A program made the position numbers and the translations under genes. 64,000 nt of DNA. It comes from Marivita sp. (GTDB lineage: Bacteria; Pseudomonadota; Alphaproteobacteria; Rhodobacterales; Rhodobacteraceae). Shown in pieces: positions 16,915 to 25,715 of this stretch. Where the stretch lies: NCBI RefSeq assembly GCF_020055675.1, contig NZ_JAIPUS010000005.1, positions 1 to 64,000 of the forward strand, given 5' to 3'. The number at the start of each line of letters is the position of its first letter. Position 1 is the first letter of the stretch. The notes under the pieces are model-generated. The model was not told the origin of the DNA, did no database searches, and was given only the letters and a program-made list of their open reading frames with translations.

Positions 16915-18209
16915 TCTGCGGCCACAGCCGCGGCGCTGCGTGCGCGGATCGCCTCGACGACGTCCACCGCGCTGCCAAGACCGTCCTCGTGAAAGCCGTT
17001 CTTCATCCACGCCCCACAGAACCATGTCCGGTGCGTCCCGTTCATGTCGCGCACAATTTCCTGGGCGGCCAACGCATCAAGGTCATAGACCGGATGTCGC
17101 AGGGTGCATTCATCATAGATCAGCTCATCGCGGATCGGGCGCGTGCTGTTGAGCGTGACAAAATGCGGGTCGGCCTCGGGGATCGGTTGCAGGCTGTTCA
17201 TCCAGTAGGTCAGGTCAATGGCGTTCATCTCTTTGCTGGCGCTTTCGGTGTAGTTCCAGGACGACCAGCAAATCCGCTTTTTCGGCATGACCGCTGCATC
17301 CGCATGCAAGACGACGCGGTTCGGCTGGTACTGGATCGCCTCCAAGGCGCGTTTTTCCAACGGTGTCGCATCAGACAAAAGGCGCAACGTGTCATCGGAA
17401 TGGGTGGCAAAGACCACCTCGTCGAATTGTTCCCAGTCGCCCCCCTGCGCCTTGATCTCGACACCCTCTATGCTGCGGCGCACAGCGTCAATCGGCGCAC
17501 CGGATCTGAGTGTCGCGCCACGCGTCCGCAAGGCCGCCTCCAGCCGGCGCACATATTCGACAGAGCCGCCTTGAACCGTGTACCACTGGTGCTGGCCGGT
17601 ATAGGACAAAAGCGCGTGGTTCTCCATGAACTGCACAAGCGCGTGCGCCGGAAAATCCATCACCTTTTCCGTCGGTGTCGACCAGATCGCACCCGTCAGC
17701 GGAAGCAGGTAATAGTTCTGGAACCATGGACCAGTGCCCAGCTGATCCAGAAAATCCCCAAGACCGAGGTTCCGATCGCGGGTCGCATCCAGCGCGCGGC
17801 TGTTGAACCGCTTGATGTCCCGCAGCATTCGCAGGAATTTCGGGTTCACCGCGTTCTTTTTCTGCGCGAAAATCGACGCCACGCTTGCCAGCGCGTATTC
17901 GATCCGACCGCCATCTAGGCTGGCTCCAAAGCTCATGTTGCTTTTGGTGACAGGCACATCCAACGTCTTGAACAGCCGGGCAAGATGCGGGTAATTGGCA
18001 TAGTTGAACACGATGAACCCGGTATCAACCGGCTGATCTGCGTTCTTGCCAGCCATGATCGTCCGGGCATGCCCGCCCAATCGCGGCTCTGCTTCGAACA
18101 AGGTGACGTTGTGGTCTTCGGACAGCATATACGCTGCTCCCATCCCCGAAATCCCTGCGCCAATGACGGCAATCTTCTTGGGGTCGCTGGCGCGTGCTTC
18201 AAATGGCAT
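16911..18209 (-). CDS. FAD-dependent amine oxidase-like oxidoreductase
   Basis: A 432-residue flavoprotein with an N-terminal Rossmann motif GAGISG at 18-23 followed by the acidic Glu39 and GGHA, the hallmark of amine oxidase/desaturase-like FAD enzymes. Its homologues precede DUF1365 genes and are linked to cyclopropane or furan fatty-acid metabolism. It is the first gene of the five-gene operon, starting 117 bases from the rpoE side, with AGAGAG as RBS and an RpoE-like promoter 30 bases upstream. Likely action: oxidation of modified membrane acyl chains during singlet-oxygen stress (inference). Confidence 0.87.
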   Translation of the reverse strand: MPFEARASDPKKIAVIGAGISGMGAAYMLSEDHNVTLFEAEPRLGGHARTIMAGKNADQPVDTGFIVFNYANYPHLARLFKTLDVPVTKSNMSFGASLDGGRIEYALASVASIFAQKKNAVNPKFLRMLRDIKRFNSRALDATRDRNLGLGDFLDQLGTGPWFQNYYLLPLTGAIWSTPTEKVMDFPAHALVQFMENHALLSYTGQHQWYTVQGGSVEYVRRLEAALRTRGATLRSGAPIDAVRRSIEGVEIKAQGGDWEQFDEVVFATHSDDTLRLLSDATPLEKRALEAIQYQPNRVVLHADAAVMPKKRICWSSWNYTESASKEMNAIDLTYWMNSLQPIPEADPHFVTLNSTRPIRDELIYDECTLRHPVYDLDALAAQEIVRDMNGTHRTWFCGAWMKNGFHEDGLGSAVDVVEAIRARSAAAVAAE

Positions 18210-18239
18210 GGGCGTCTCTCTGGCTCTTGTGTCTAGTTT

Positions 18240-18269
18240 TGTTTACGCTGGACCGTCGCGACCGGATGA
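18240..18269 (-). promoter_or_regulatory. Candidate RpoE (ECF) promoter of the FAD-DUF1365 operon
   Basis: On the minus strand TCATCC (18269-18264) is followed after exactly 18 bases by TAAACA (18245-18240). It differs in one -35 base from the RpoE consensus TGATCC-N18-TA. The predicted start of transcription falls about 24 bases before the oxidoreductase ATG. Confidence 0.65.
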
Positions 18270-18292
18270 CAAAAGAAAAAGAAAACTTCTTT

Positions 18293-18322
18293 TGATCCAG
18301 ACCCAAGGCCCTCGCGTACTCT
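18293..18322 (+). promoter_or_regulatory. Candidate RpoE (ECF) promoter of rpoE-chrR
   Basis: TGATCC (18293-18298) followed after 18 bases by TACTCT (18317-18322) matches the Rhodobacter RpoE/ECF11 promoter pattern and implies autoregulation. The predicted transcript would begin around 18329, past the first in-frame ATG at 18327, which supports a downstream start codon for rpoE. Confidence 0.7.
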
Positions 18323-18431
18323 CTTCATGATGTCTACTGCCGTGCTTTCGTCCGACTGCGACCCTGCGCCCGTTGCCAACAGGCGCGAAATAAGGGACCT
18401 GTCGCACGAAGCTGGTGACGGAAAGAAGACT

Positions 18432-18983
18432 TTGACCAACGGAACGCCGAACAGCATCGGGCCTTGGGTGGAAGAACTCGTGGCCATACGGGACCTGCGT
18501 GACGAAACCGCGTTTGTGCGTGTGTTTGAACATTTCGGACCGCGCGTAAAGGCGTTTTTGATGAAGGCAGGAATGGATTCGGCCTTGGCCGAGGAATGCG
18601 CGCAAGAAGCGCTCGTGACCGTATGGAACAAATCGCATCTCTACGATGCATCGCGGGCAAGTCCATCGACCTGGATTTTCACGATCGCCCGGAACAAGAA
18701 AATCGACGTGCTGCGAAAACAAAAACGGCCTGAACCCGAAGACCTGGTCTGGGGGCCCCAAGCGGAGCCCGAGCAGGAAGACATTATCGGGTTGCAACAG
18801 GAGAGCGAGCACCTGGGACGCGCCTTGCGCGACCTGCCATCCAAACAACGGGACCTAATTGAAAAAGCCTATTTCGGGGAACTGTCGCACAGCGAAATCG
18901 CGGAACAGACAGGTTTGCCTCTTGGCACGATCAAATCCCGCATCAGATTAGCGCTGGAACGACTGCGCCACCAAATGAAGTGA
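18432..18983 (+). CDS. rpoE: ECF RNA polymerase sigma factor RpoE (ChrR-controlled)
   Basis: Sigma factor of 183 residues with sigma-2 (FEHFGPRVKAFL through WNKSHLYDASRASPSTW, containing the -10 recognition helix) and sigma-4 (LPSKQRDLIEKAYFG... helix-turn-helix ending GTIKSRIRLALERLR). The TTG at 18432 has GGAAAGAAG as ribosome-binding site and gives the length usual for ECF11 sigma factors; the ATG at 18327 would add 35 unlike residues and lies at or before the predicted transcription start. It is coupled to chrR by overlap. Expected role: activates the singlet-oxygen stress regulon when ChrR is inactivated. Confidence 0.9.
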   Translation: MTNGTPNSIGPWVEELVAIRDLRDETAFVRVFEHFGPRVKAFLMKAGMDSALAEECAQEALVTVWNKSHLYDASRASPSTWIFTIARNKKIDVLRKQKRPEPEDLVWGPQAEPEQEDIIGLQQESEHLGRALRDLPSKQRDLIEKAYFGELSHSEIAEQTGLPLGTIKSRIRLALERLRHQMK

Positions 18984-18991
18984 TGATTGCC

Positions 18992-19645
18992 ATGACCATT
19001 AAACACCATCTGCCTGACGAGTTGCTTATGGCCTATTCGGCAGGCGAACTATCCGAAGCCGTCAATCTTATCTTGGCAACGCATATTTCGCTGTGTGATG
19101 ACTGTCGTGCCGCTCTCGCCGGGTATGATGCCGTAGGAGGGGCTGTTCTGGACAGATGCGACAGCGTGCCAATGTCGGCGAGCAGCTTGAACTCGGTGCT
19201 TGAATTGATCCACGCACAGGACAGCACAGCGCAAGAAAAAGAATTCCGCGTCCCTGCCAGCGACAGGACACTGCCGGAACCGCTTGCCGCTTATGTCGGG
19301 GGCGACTTGGATAGCGTGCACTGGCGGCCGGTCGGCATGGGCGTGAAACAAGCGATCCTGCCCACATCCTCGGATGCAACCGCGCGATTGCTTTATATTC
19401 CCGCGGGCACCGCGATCCCGGATCACAGCCACAGCGGGTTGGAACTGACACTGGTTCTTCAGGGCGCGTTTCAGGATGACGATGGTTATTTTGGCCGTGG
19501 TGATATCGAGGTGGCAAGCGAGAACCTGCACCATACGCCCGTGGCGGATATCTCGGAGGATTGCATCTGCCTTGCCGTGACCGATGCACCGCTGAAATTC
19601 AAAGGCTGGATGCCCCGGATGGCTCAGCCATTCCTCGGGATATAA
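18992..19645 (+). CDS. chrR: Zinc-binding anti-sigma factor ChrR
   Basis: A 217-residue anti-sigma factor that holds RpoE inactive until singlet oxygen or organic peroxide is sensed. The N-terminal zinc anti-sigma domain shows His6 plus H-x3-C-x2-C at His31, Cys35 and Cys38. The C-terminal cupin-like domain has HSHSGLE (His145, His147, Glu151), a further His at about 180-181, and Cys191/Cys193. The ligand pattern agrees with Rhodobacter sphaeroides ChrR, which also supports the ATG at 18992 over GTG at 18980 or ATG at 18983. It is co-transcribed with rpoE. Confidence 0.94.
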   Translation: MTIKHHLPDELLMAYSAGELSEAVNLILATHISLCDDCRAALAGYDAVGGAVLDRCDSVPMSASSLNSVLELIHAQDSTAQEKEFRVPASDRTLPEPLAAYVGGDLDSVHWRPVGMGVKQAILPTSSDATARLLYIPAGTAIPDHSHSGLELTLVLQGAFQDDDGYFGRGDIEVASENLHHTPVADISEDCICLAVTDAPLKFKGWMPRMAQPFLGI

Positions 19646-19660
19646 GCAGCAGCGCCCGGA

Positions 19661-19867
19661 ATGCAGGCGAAATCGATCCTGATCCTTGGTCTGCTTCTAT
19701 TGGGTATGGCAGGCATTTGCGGTCTAGCAGAGGCAATCTTCTTCGGCGGGTCGGTTAATGAGGCGGGCGTCGTTCAGCAAAGCCTTTTGCTGCCGCTGGC
19801 CTTTATCTTCGCAGCGATGGCGATCACGGCTTTTGTCTTCGCACTTCTGCGCGTCTTTCTGAAGTAA
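19661..19867 (+). CDS. Small two-helix membrane protein
   Basis: A 68-residue protein made almost wholly of two transmembrane segments (about 6-28 and 43-66) joined by a short polar loop. It begins 13 bases after chrR on the same strand, so it may be the third gene of the RpoE operon. I do not recognise a family. The composition is clearly protein-like and membrane-adapted. A chance frame is the alternative; translation data would settle it. Confidence 0.5.
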   Translation: MQAKSILILGLLLLGMAGICGLAEAIFFGGSVNEAGVVQQSLLLPLAFIFAAMAITAFVFALLRVFLK

Positions 19868-19951
19868 AGACCCGAACAGGCTTCCTTGCGACCGAAATAC
19901 CTCGGCAGAGGCGTCGGGGGCCAAGCCCCCATCCCCTTGGTTTTCATCCGC

Positions 19952-21739
19952 TCATGATGCCTTTTTCTTCTTCGGTGGCATCAGGTCCGTGATCGTTCCC
20001 TCGAACATCTCGGCAGCGAAATTCACGGTTTCCGACAAGGTCGGGTGCGGGTGGATCGTGTGACCAAGATCGACCGCATCTGCGCCCATCTCGATGGCCA
20101 GCGCCACTTCGGAGATCAGATCGCCCGCGTTGGTGCCAACGATGCAACCACCGATCACGCGGTCATCCGCCGGATCGAACAGGAGCTTCGTGATCCCCTC
20201 GTTCCGCGCGTTGGACAAGGACCGGCCCGAGGCCGCCCAAGGGAAGACACCTTTTTCATAGCTGATGCCGTTCGCCTTGGCCTCGGTTTCGGTCAGACCG
20301 CACCAGGCAACTTCCGGATCGGTATAGGCAACCGACGGGATCAGCGCGGCGTCGAAGAACCGCTTCTCACCGGCACAGACCTCGGCCGCGACCTTTCCTT
20401 CATGTACCGCCTTATGCGCCAGCATCGGCTGGCCCACCACGTCACCGATGGCGAAAATATGCTCCACACCGGTGCGCTGCTGGTTGTCCACCGCAATAAA
20501 GCCGCGCTCGTCCACCGCGACACCGGCCTTCTCGGCGTCGATCAGCTTGCCGTTCGGCTTGCGTCCGACAGCGACCAGCACCTTGTCGAAGGTATCGCTG
20601 AAGCTCTCGCCTTTCTCATCCTCGAATGTCACCTTGAGACCGGTCTTCTGCGCCTCGACATTCGTGACCTTGGTCTTGAGAAAGATGTTCTCGTATCGCC
20701 CATCGATGCGTTTGTGCAGCGGTTTGACGATATCCTTGTCAGCCCCCGGCATCAGCTGATCCATGAATTCCACGACCGTGATCTTGGAACCCAGAGCATC
20801 GTACACGCAGGCCATTTCCAGCCCGATGATGCCACCGCCAAGAACAAGCATCCGCTTCGGGATATCCTTCAAGGCCAAAGCACCGGTGCTGTCGATCACC
20901 CGCTCATCATTATGCGGGATAAAGGGCAGGTTCACCGGCTCGGACCCGGCCGCAATGATGCATTGGTCAAAGCTCACGTTGGTTTTGCCATCATCGCCGA
21001 CAACTTCGATCATGTTCGGCCCGGTGAAGGTGCCATAGCCCTGCGCGACCTTGACCTTGCGGCCCTTGGCCAGCCCCCCCAGACCGCCAGTCAACTGGCC
21101 GATCACGTCATCCTTGAATTTGCGGAGCTCATCGAGATCGATTTTGGGTTTGCCGAAGCTCACGCCATGCGCGTTCATGTCTTCGGCCTCGGTGATCACC
21201 TTGGCCACATGCAAGAGCGCCTTGGACGGGATACAGCCAACATTGAGGCAGACACCCCCCAGATCGGGATACTTTTCGATCAGGACAACGCTCTTGCCCA
21301 GGTCGGCCGCCCGGAACGCGGCGGAATAGCCGCCGGGACCAGACCCCAGGACGACGACCTCTGCGTGGACATCGCCTTTGCCCGATGCGTTGCCGGTCGC
21401 CTGCACCGCTTGCGGCGCGTCATCCTGTGGCGGCGACCCGCGGCCGCCATATCCGCCCTTGACCTCGCCGCCCTGCCCCGTTGCATCCTTCGCCGGTGCA
21501 TCATTGGCGTCAGCGCCTTCGAAGACCATGATGACGTCGCCTTCGGAAACAGTGTCACCTTCCTTGACCTTGATCTCGGTGATCTTTCCGGCCGAGGGGG
21601 ATGGCACTTCCATCGTCGCCTTGTCCGATTCCAGCTCGATCAGGGGGTCTTCTTCGCTGACCGTGTCGCCGACGCTGACCAGGACGGTCACGACGGGAAT
21701 GTCGGTGAAATCCCCGATATCGGGTACTTTAACATCCAT
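19952..21739 (-). CDS. lpdA: Dihydrolipoamide dehydrogenase (E3) with lipoyl domain
   Basis: A 595-residue E3 component that reoxidises dihydrolipoamide on E2 with NAD+. Unlike plain E3 it carries an N-terminal lipoyl domain with Lys40 in ESDKATME, a Gly/Asp/Ala-rich linker (about 80-125), then the FAD domain (GSGPGG near 132), the redox disulfide Cys164-Cys169 (GGVCLNVGC), the NAD-binding GGGIIGLE block, and the C-terminal catalytic HPHPTLSE. It is the last gene of the aceE-aceF-lpd operon, starting 12 bases after aceF. A lipoylated E3 is known in several proteobacterial pyruvate dehydrogenase complexes. Confidence 0.96.
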   Translation of the reverse strand: MDVKVPDIGDFTDIPVVTVLVSVGDTVSEEDPLIELESDKATMEVPSPSAGKITEIKVKEGDTVSEGDVIMVFEGADANDAPAKDATGQGGEVKGGYGGRGSPPQDDAPQAVQATGNASGKGDVHAEVVVLGSGPGGYSAAFRAADLGKSVVLIEKYPDLGGVCLNVGCIPSKALLHVAKVITEAEDMNAHGVSFGKPKIDLDELRKFKDDVIGQLTGGLGGLAKGRKVKVAQGYGTFTGPNMIEVVGDDGKTNVSFDQCIIAAGSEPVNLPFIPHNDERVIDSTGALALKDIPKRMLVLGGGIIGLEMACVYDALGSKITVVEFMDQLMPGADKDIVKPLHKRIDGRYENIFLKTKVTNVEAQKTGLKVTFEDEKGESFSDTFDKVLVAVGRKPNGKLIDAEKAGVAVDERGFIAVDNQQRTGVEHIFAIGDVVGQPMLAHKAVHEGKVAAEVCAGEKRFFDAALIPSVAYTDPEVAWCGLTETEAKANGISYEKGVFPWAASGRSLSNARNEGITKLLFDPADDRVIGGCIVGTNAGDLISEVALAIEMGADAVDLGHTIHPHPTLSETVNFAAEMFEGTITDLMPPKKKKAS

Positions 21740-21751
21740 CGGTTCGCTCCC

Positions 21752-23035
21752 TTACCACATCAACTTGCGCATATCGCCCAAGAGCGTCTTGAGCGTCACG
21801 CAGAAGCGCGCGGCCAAGGCACCATCGACGGCACGGTGATCATAGGACAGGCTCAACGGCTGCATCAGCCGTGGCTCGAACTCCTCGCCATTCCAGACCG
21901 GCGCCATCTTGGACCGGGTGAGACCCAGGATCGCCACCTCGGGCGCGTTCACGATCGGGGTAAAGCTGGTGCCGCCGATGCCCCCCAGCGACGAAATGGT
22001 AAAGGTCGCGCCCTGCATGTCCTTGGATTTCAGCTCGCCATCGCGTGCCGCCTTGGACAGGGTCATCAGCTCTTTCGAGATATCGACGAGCCCCTTGCGG
22101 TCCGCGTCCTTGATCACGGGCACCATCAGGCCGTTCGGCGTGTCCGCAGCAAAGCCGATGTTGTAGAAATCCTTCTTGATCAGCTTGTCACCATCGGGGT
22201 GGATCGACGAATTGAACTCCCAATGCTGCTTCAGTGCAGAGACCGAAGCCTTGATGACGAACGAAAGAAGCGTCACGCGATAGCCGTCTTCCTTGGCCAT
22301 CGTGTCCATTTCCTTGCGGTATTTATCAAGCTCGGTGATGTCCGCCTCGTCGTTATGCGTGACATGCGGAATGTTGAGCCAGGAGCGGTGAAGCGCAGGA
22401 CCGGACAGTTTCTTGATCCGGCTCATCTCCACGTCTTCGGTCGGGCCAAACTTTGAAAAATCCACCGCCGGGATCGGCGGGATACCCATGCCGCCTTGCG
22501 CGGCACCACCAGAGGCCGCCGCCGGAACGGTCTGCGCCTTGAGCGCCTTTTCCACGTCCTCGCGCAGGATACGGCCCTTGCGACCCGAGCCGTTGACCTT
22601 TGTCAGGTCCACCTCGACCCGGCGGGCGTAAGCGCGGACAGAGGGCGAGGCGTGAACCTTGCCAAACCCGGCATCCGTTTTGGCGGGCTTGGGCTGTGCA
22701 GAGGCCGTGTCAGCCTGTTTCGAAGGTGCGCTGTCTTGGGTTTTCGCCGGCTCGGACTTGGGTTCGGATTTGGGTTCTTCCTTTGGCGCATCATCGGATT
22801 CTTCCCCGTCCAGAACGAGTATCAACGATCCTTCGGACACGGAGTCGCCTTCGGAAACCTTGATCTCTTTCACGACACCAGCCGCCGAGCTGGGCACTTC
22901 CATCGTCGCCTTGTCGGACTCCAATTCAACGATCGGATCCTCCTCGGCAATCGTGTCGCCCACGCTCACCAGGATGCTGACAATCGGCACATCGGTGAAA
23001 TCGCCGATATCCGGCACTTTTACATCAATAGTCAT
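21752..23035 (-). CDS. aceF: Pyruvate dehydrogenase E2, dihydrolipoamide acetyltransferase
   Basis: A 427-residue E2 core of the pyruvate dehydrogenase complex. It has a single lipoyl domain with Lys42 in ESDKATME, a charged Ser/Lys/Pro-rich linker (about 80-115), an E3/E1-binding domain (about 122-160, SPSVRAYAR), a second flexible linker, and the acetyltransferase catalytic domain ending in DHRAVDG (His400, Asp404). The first residues nearly copy those of the downstream E3, showing a shared lipoyl-domain origin. It lies between aceE (19-base gap) and lpd. Confidence 0.97.
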   Translation of the reverse strand: MTIDVKVPDIGDFTDVPIVSILVSVGDTIAEEDPIVELESDKATMEVPSSAAGVVKEIKVSEGDSVSEGSLILVLDGEESDDAPKEEPKSEPKSEPAKTQDSAPSKQADTASAQPKPAKTDAGFGKVHASPSVRAYARRVEVDLTKVNGSGRKGRILREDVEKALKAQTVPAAASGGAAQGGMGIPPIPAVDFSKFGPTEDVEMSRIKKLSGPALHRSWLNIPHVTHNDEADITELDKYRKEMDTMAKEDGYRVTLLSFVIKASVSALKQHWEFNSSIHPDGDKLIKKDFYNIGFAADTPNGLMVPVIKDADRKGLVDISKELMTLSKAARDGELKSKDMQGATFTISSLGGIGGTSFTPIVNAPEVAILGLTRSKMAPVWNGEEFEPRLMQPLSLSYDHRAVDGALAARFCVTLKTLLGDMRKLMW

Positions 23036-23054
23036 GTTCTTTTTCTCCTCCCGC

Positions 23055-25715
23055 TTACACCAGACGCGGGTTCGGCTTTTCGCCGTCGATGTCGTATTTC
23101 TTCAAAGCAGCCTTGAGGTCTTTGTCGGTCACCGCGCCCTCGCGGTAGAGGTCGACCATCGCGGCGGCGGCAATGTGGTTCGCGTCAACCTCGAAGAAGC
23201 GCCGCAGGTTCAGGCGGCTATCGGAGCGGCCAAAGCCATCGGTCCCCAGCACCGTGAACCGCCCCGGCACAAAGCCCCGGATCTGTTCGGCGTAATTCTT
23301 GATATAATCGGTCGCCGCGATCACCGGCCCCTTGGCGCCGTCAAGCAGTTGCGTGACATAAGGCACCTTTTCTTCGCCCAGCGGGTTCAGACGGTTGTGG
23401 CGCAGACAGTCCTGCCCCTCGCGCGCCAGTTCGTTGAGCGAGGTGGCGGACCAGATATCCGAGGTGACGCCGAAATCCTCCTTCAGCATCTCGGACGCCT
23501 TGATCGCCTGCACCAGGATCGTGCCCGACCCCATCAGGTTCACATGCTTCTTGCCGGGCCGCGCGGTTTTACGCATCCGGTAAAGGCCCTTGATGATACC
23601 CTCTTCGGACCCCATCGGCATTTCGGGATGCTGATAATTCTCGTTCATCAGGGTCAGGTAGAAATACACATCCTCCTGATCGACGAACATGCGCTGCAAT
23701 CCATGCCGCACAATCACGGCGACCTCGTAACTGAAGGTCGGATCGTAGGTGATGCAGTTCGGAATGGTGCTGGCGAGCACATGACTGTGCCCATCCTCGT
23801 GCTGCAATCCTTCGCCGTTCAGCGTGGTCCGGCCAGCGGTTCCACCCAGCATGAAGCCGCGCGCGCGGCTGTCGCCGGCGGCCCAGGCCAGATCGCCGAT
23901 CCGCTGGAAACCGAACATCGAATAGTAGATGTAGAACGGGATCATCGGCACGCCGTGATTGGAATAGGATGTCGCCGCCGCGATCCAATCCGCCATTGCG
24001 CCCGCTTCGTTGATGCCTTCCTGAAGCACCTGGCCGCTTTTGGATTCCTTGTAATACATCATCTGATCGCGGTCTTCGGGCGTATAGCTCTGCCCGAGGG
24101 GGTTATAGATCCCCACTGACCGGAAAAGACCCTCCATCCCGAAGGTCCGGCTTTCATCCGGCACGATCGGAACCACGTTCTGGCCGATCTGCTTGTCCCG
24201 CAACAGAGTCGTCAGGATGCGCACAAAGGCCATGGTGGTCGAAATCTCGCGATCCCCGGTGCTTTCGAGCTGCCCCTTGAATTTGTCAAGCGACGGGATC
24301 TCCAGCTTCGGCGTATCGCGCCATTCGCGCTTGGGGAACGCGCCGCCCAATTCCTTGCGCCGATCGGACATGTACGCCTTCTGCGCATTGTTCAGGCTGA
24401 CAAAGGGAATGTCCTTTTCCAGCTCTTTGTCGGTCACCGGGATCCGGAAGCGATCCCGCATCGCCTTGAGCTGGTCAAGCTGCATCTTCTTTTGCTGGTG
24501 GGTCGTGTTCTGGCCTTCGCCAGCCGTGCCCATGCCGTAGCCTTTGACGGTCTTGACCAGCAAGCAGGTCGGCTGGCCCTCCGCCTGTGTTGCCCGCAAA
24601 AACGCATTGTAGACCTTCTTGGGATCATGGCCGCCGCGCCGCAGCGCCCAGATCTGATCGTCGGTCCAATCCTCGACCAGAGCCGCCGTTTCCGGATACT
24701 TTCCAAAGAAATGTTCGCGGATATAGGCGCCATCCTTTGATTTGAAGGTCTGGTAATCGCCGTCGATGGTCTCATCCATCAACTGGCGCAGCTTGCCGCT
24801 GGCATCCTTTTCCAGCAATTCGTCCCAGCCACGCCCCCAGAGCAGTTTGATCACATCCCAGCCTGCGCCACGGAACCCGCCTTCGAGTTCCTGGACAATC
24901 TTGGAGTTGCCGCGCACCGGCCCGTCCAGACGTTGCAGGTTGCAATTGACGACAAAAATCAAGTTGTCCAGCCCCTCGCGCGCCGCAAGGCTGATCGCGC
25001 CAAGGCTTTCCGGCTCGTCCATCTCGCCATCACCAAGGAAACACCAGATCTTGCGATCACCCGCGTCGATGAGGCCCCGGTTGTGCATGTATTTCATGAA
25101 CCGCGCCTGGTAGATCGCCATGAGCGGCCCCAGACCCATCGAAACGGTCGGGAACTGCCAGTAATCCGGCATGAGCCATGGGTGCGGATAGGATGACAGA
25201 CCGCCGCCATCGACTTCGGAGCGGAACGCCTCGAGCTGTTCGGTGCTGATCCGGCCTTCCATGAAGGACCGCGCGTAAATGCCCGGAATCACGTGGCCCT
25301 GGAAAAACACAAGGTCGCCCCCATGGATCGCCGATTTGGACCGCCAGAAATGGTTGAGGCCGATATCGTAAAGCGCCGCAGACGACGCGAACGACGCGAT
25401 ATGCCCGCCGTACTCGCTGCTTTCCTTGTTCCGCTTGACGACTGTCGCCATCGCGTTCCAGCGATTGATCGTCCGGATGCGCCACTCCATCTCGGTATCG
25501 CCCGGCATGTCGACTTCGTCGTCGGGATCAATCGTGTTCTGGTAAGGTGTCGTGGCCGAAAACGGTAATCTCGCACCGTGCGCGCGGGCTTGCTGCACCG
25601 CTTTGTCCAGCAGGAAATGCGCGCGATCCGCGCCGTCCCGCAGAATGACGTCCTCTACGGCGTCTTTCCATTCCTGGGACTCGACCGTGTCGATATCGTT
25701 CGGGGTGTCTTTCAT
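23055..25715 (-). CDS. aceE: Pyruvate dehydrogenase E1 component, homodimeric type
   Basis: An 886-residue thiamine-diphosphate enzyme that decarboxylates pyruvate and acetylates E2 lipoyl groups. The TPP/Mg signature GDGEMDEPES lies around residue 229, with LGRGWDE and HDQ-like active-site regions further on. It is the single-chain AceE type and not the alpha/beta heterodimer. It heads the aceE-aceF-lpd operon. A 7-bp inverted repeat with a 9-base spacer about 50 bases upstream may be an operator for a GntR-type regulator, but no regulator gene is adjacent. Confidence 0.97.
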   Translation of the reverse strand: MKDTPNDIDTVESQEWKDAVEDVILRDGADRAHFLLDKAVQQARAHGARLPFSATTPYQNTIDPDDEVDMPGDTEMEWRIRTINRWNAMATVVKRNKESSEYGGHIASFASSAALYDIGLNHFWRSKSAIHGGDLVFFQGHVIPGIYARSFMEGRISTEQLEAFRSEVDGGGLSSYPHPWLMPDYWQFPTVSMGLGPLMAIYQARFMKYMHNRGLIDAGDRKIWCFLGDGEMDEPESLGAISLAAREGLDNLIFVVNCNLQRLDGPVRGNSKIVQELEGGFRGAGWDVIKLLWGRGWDELLEKDASGKLRQLMDETIDGDYQTFKSKDGAYIREHFFGKYPETAALVEDWTDDQIWALRRGGHDPKKVYNAFLRATQAEGQPTCLLVKTVKGYGMGTAGEGQNTTHQQKKMQLDQLKAMRDRFRIPVTDKELEKDIPFVSLNNAQKAYMSDRRKELGGAFPKREWRDTPKLEIPSLDKFKGQLESTGDREISTTMAFVRILTTLLRDKQIGQNVVPIVPDESRTFGMEGLFRSVGIYNPLGQSYTPEDRDQMMYYKESKSGQVLQEGINEAGAMADWIAAATSYSNHGVPMIPFYIYYSMFGFQRIGDLAWAAGDSRARGFMLGGTAGRTTLNGEGLQHEDGHSHVLASTIPNCITYDPTFSYEVAVIVRHGLQRMFVDQEDVYFYLTLMNENYQHPEMPMGSEEGIIKGLYRMRKTARPGKKHVNLMGSGTILVQAIKASEMLKEDFGVTSDIWSATSLNELAREGQDCLRHNRLNPLGEEKVPYVTQLLDGAKGPVIAATDYIKNYAEQIRGFVPGRFTVLGTDGFGRSDSRLNLRRFFEVDANHIAAAAMVDLYREGAVTDKDLKAALKKYDIDGEKPNPRLV

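Noticed and set aside
13607-19867. The rpoE-chrR region as a wholly new system
   Set aside because: Sigma and anti-sigma ligands and neighbouring genes match the described Rhodobacter singlet-oxygen locus; only the details (missing methylase, trailing small gene) are unusual.
19913-19930. Hairpin GGGGGC-CAA-GCCCCC as terminator of lpd
   Set aside because: The stem is short and neither strand has a T tract after it, so it was not listed as a terminator.
20045-22456. 803-codon plus-strand open frame opposite lpd and aceF
   Set aside because: Its composition (His, Asp, Arg and Gln rich, no motif) and position antisense to two complete enzyme genes show it to be a codon-bias shadow.
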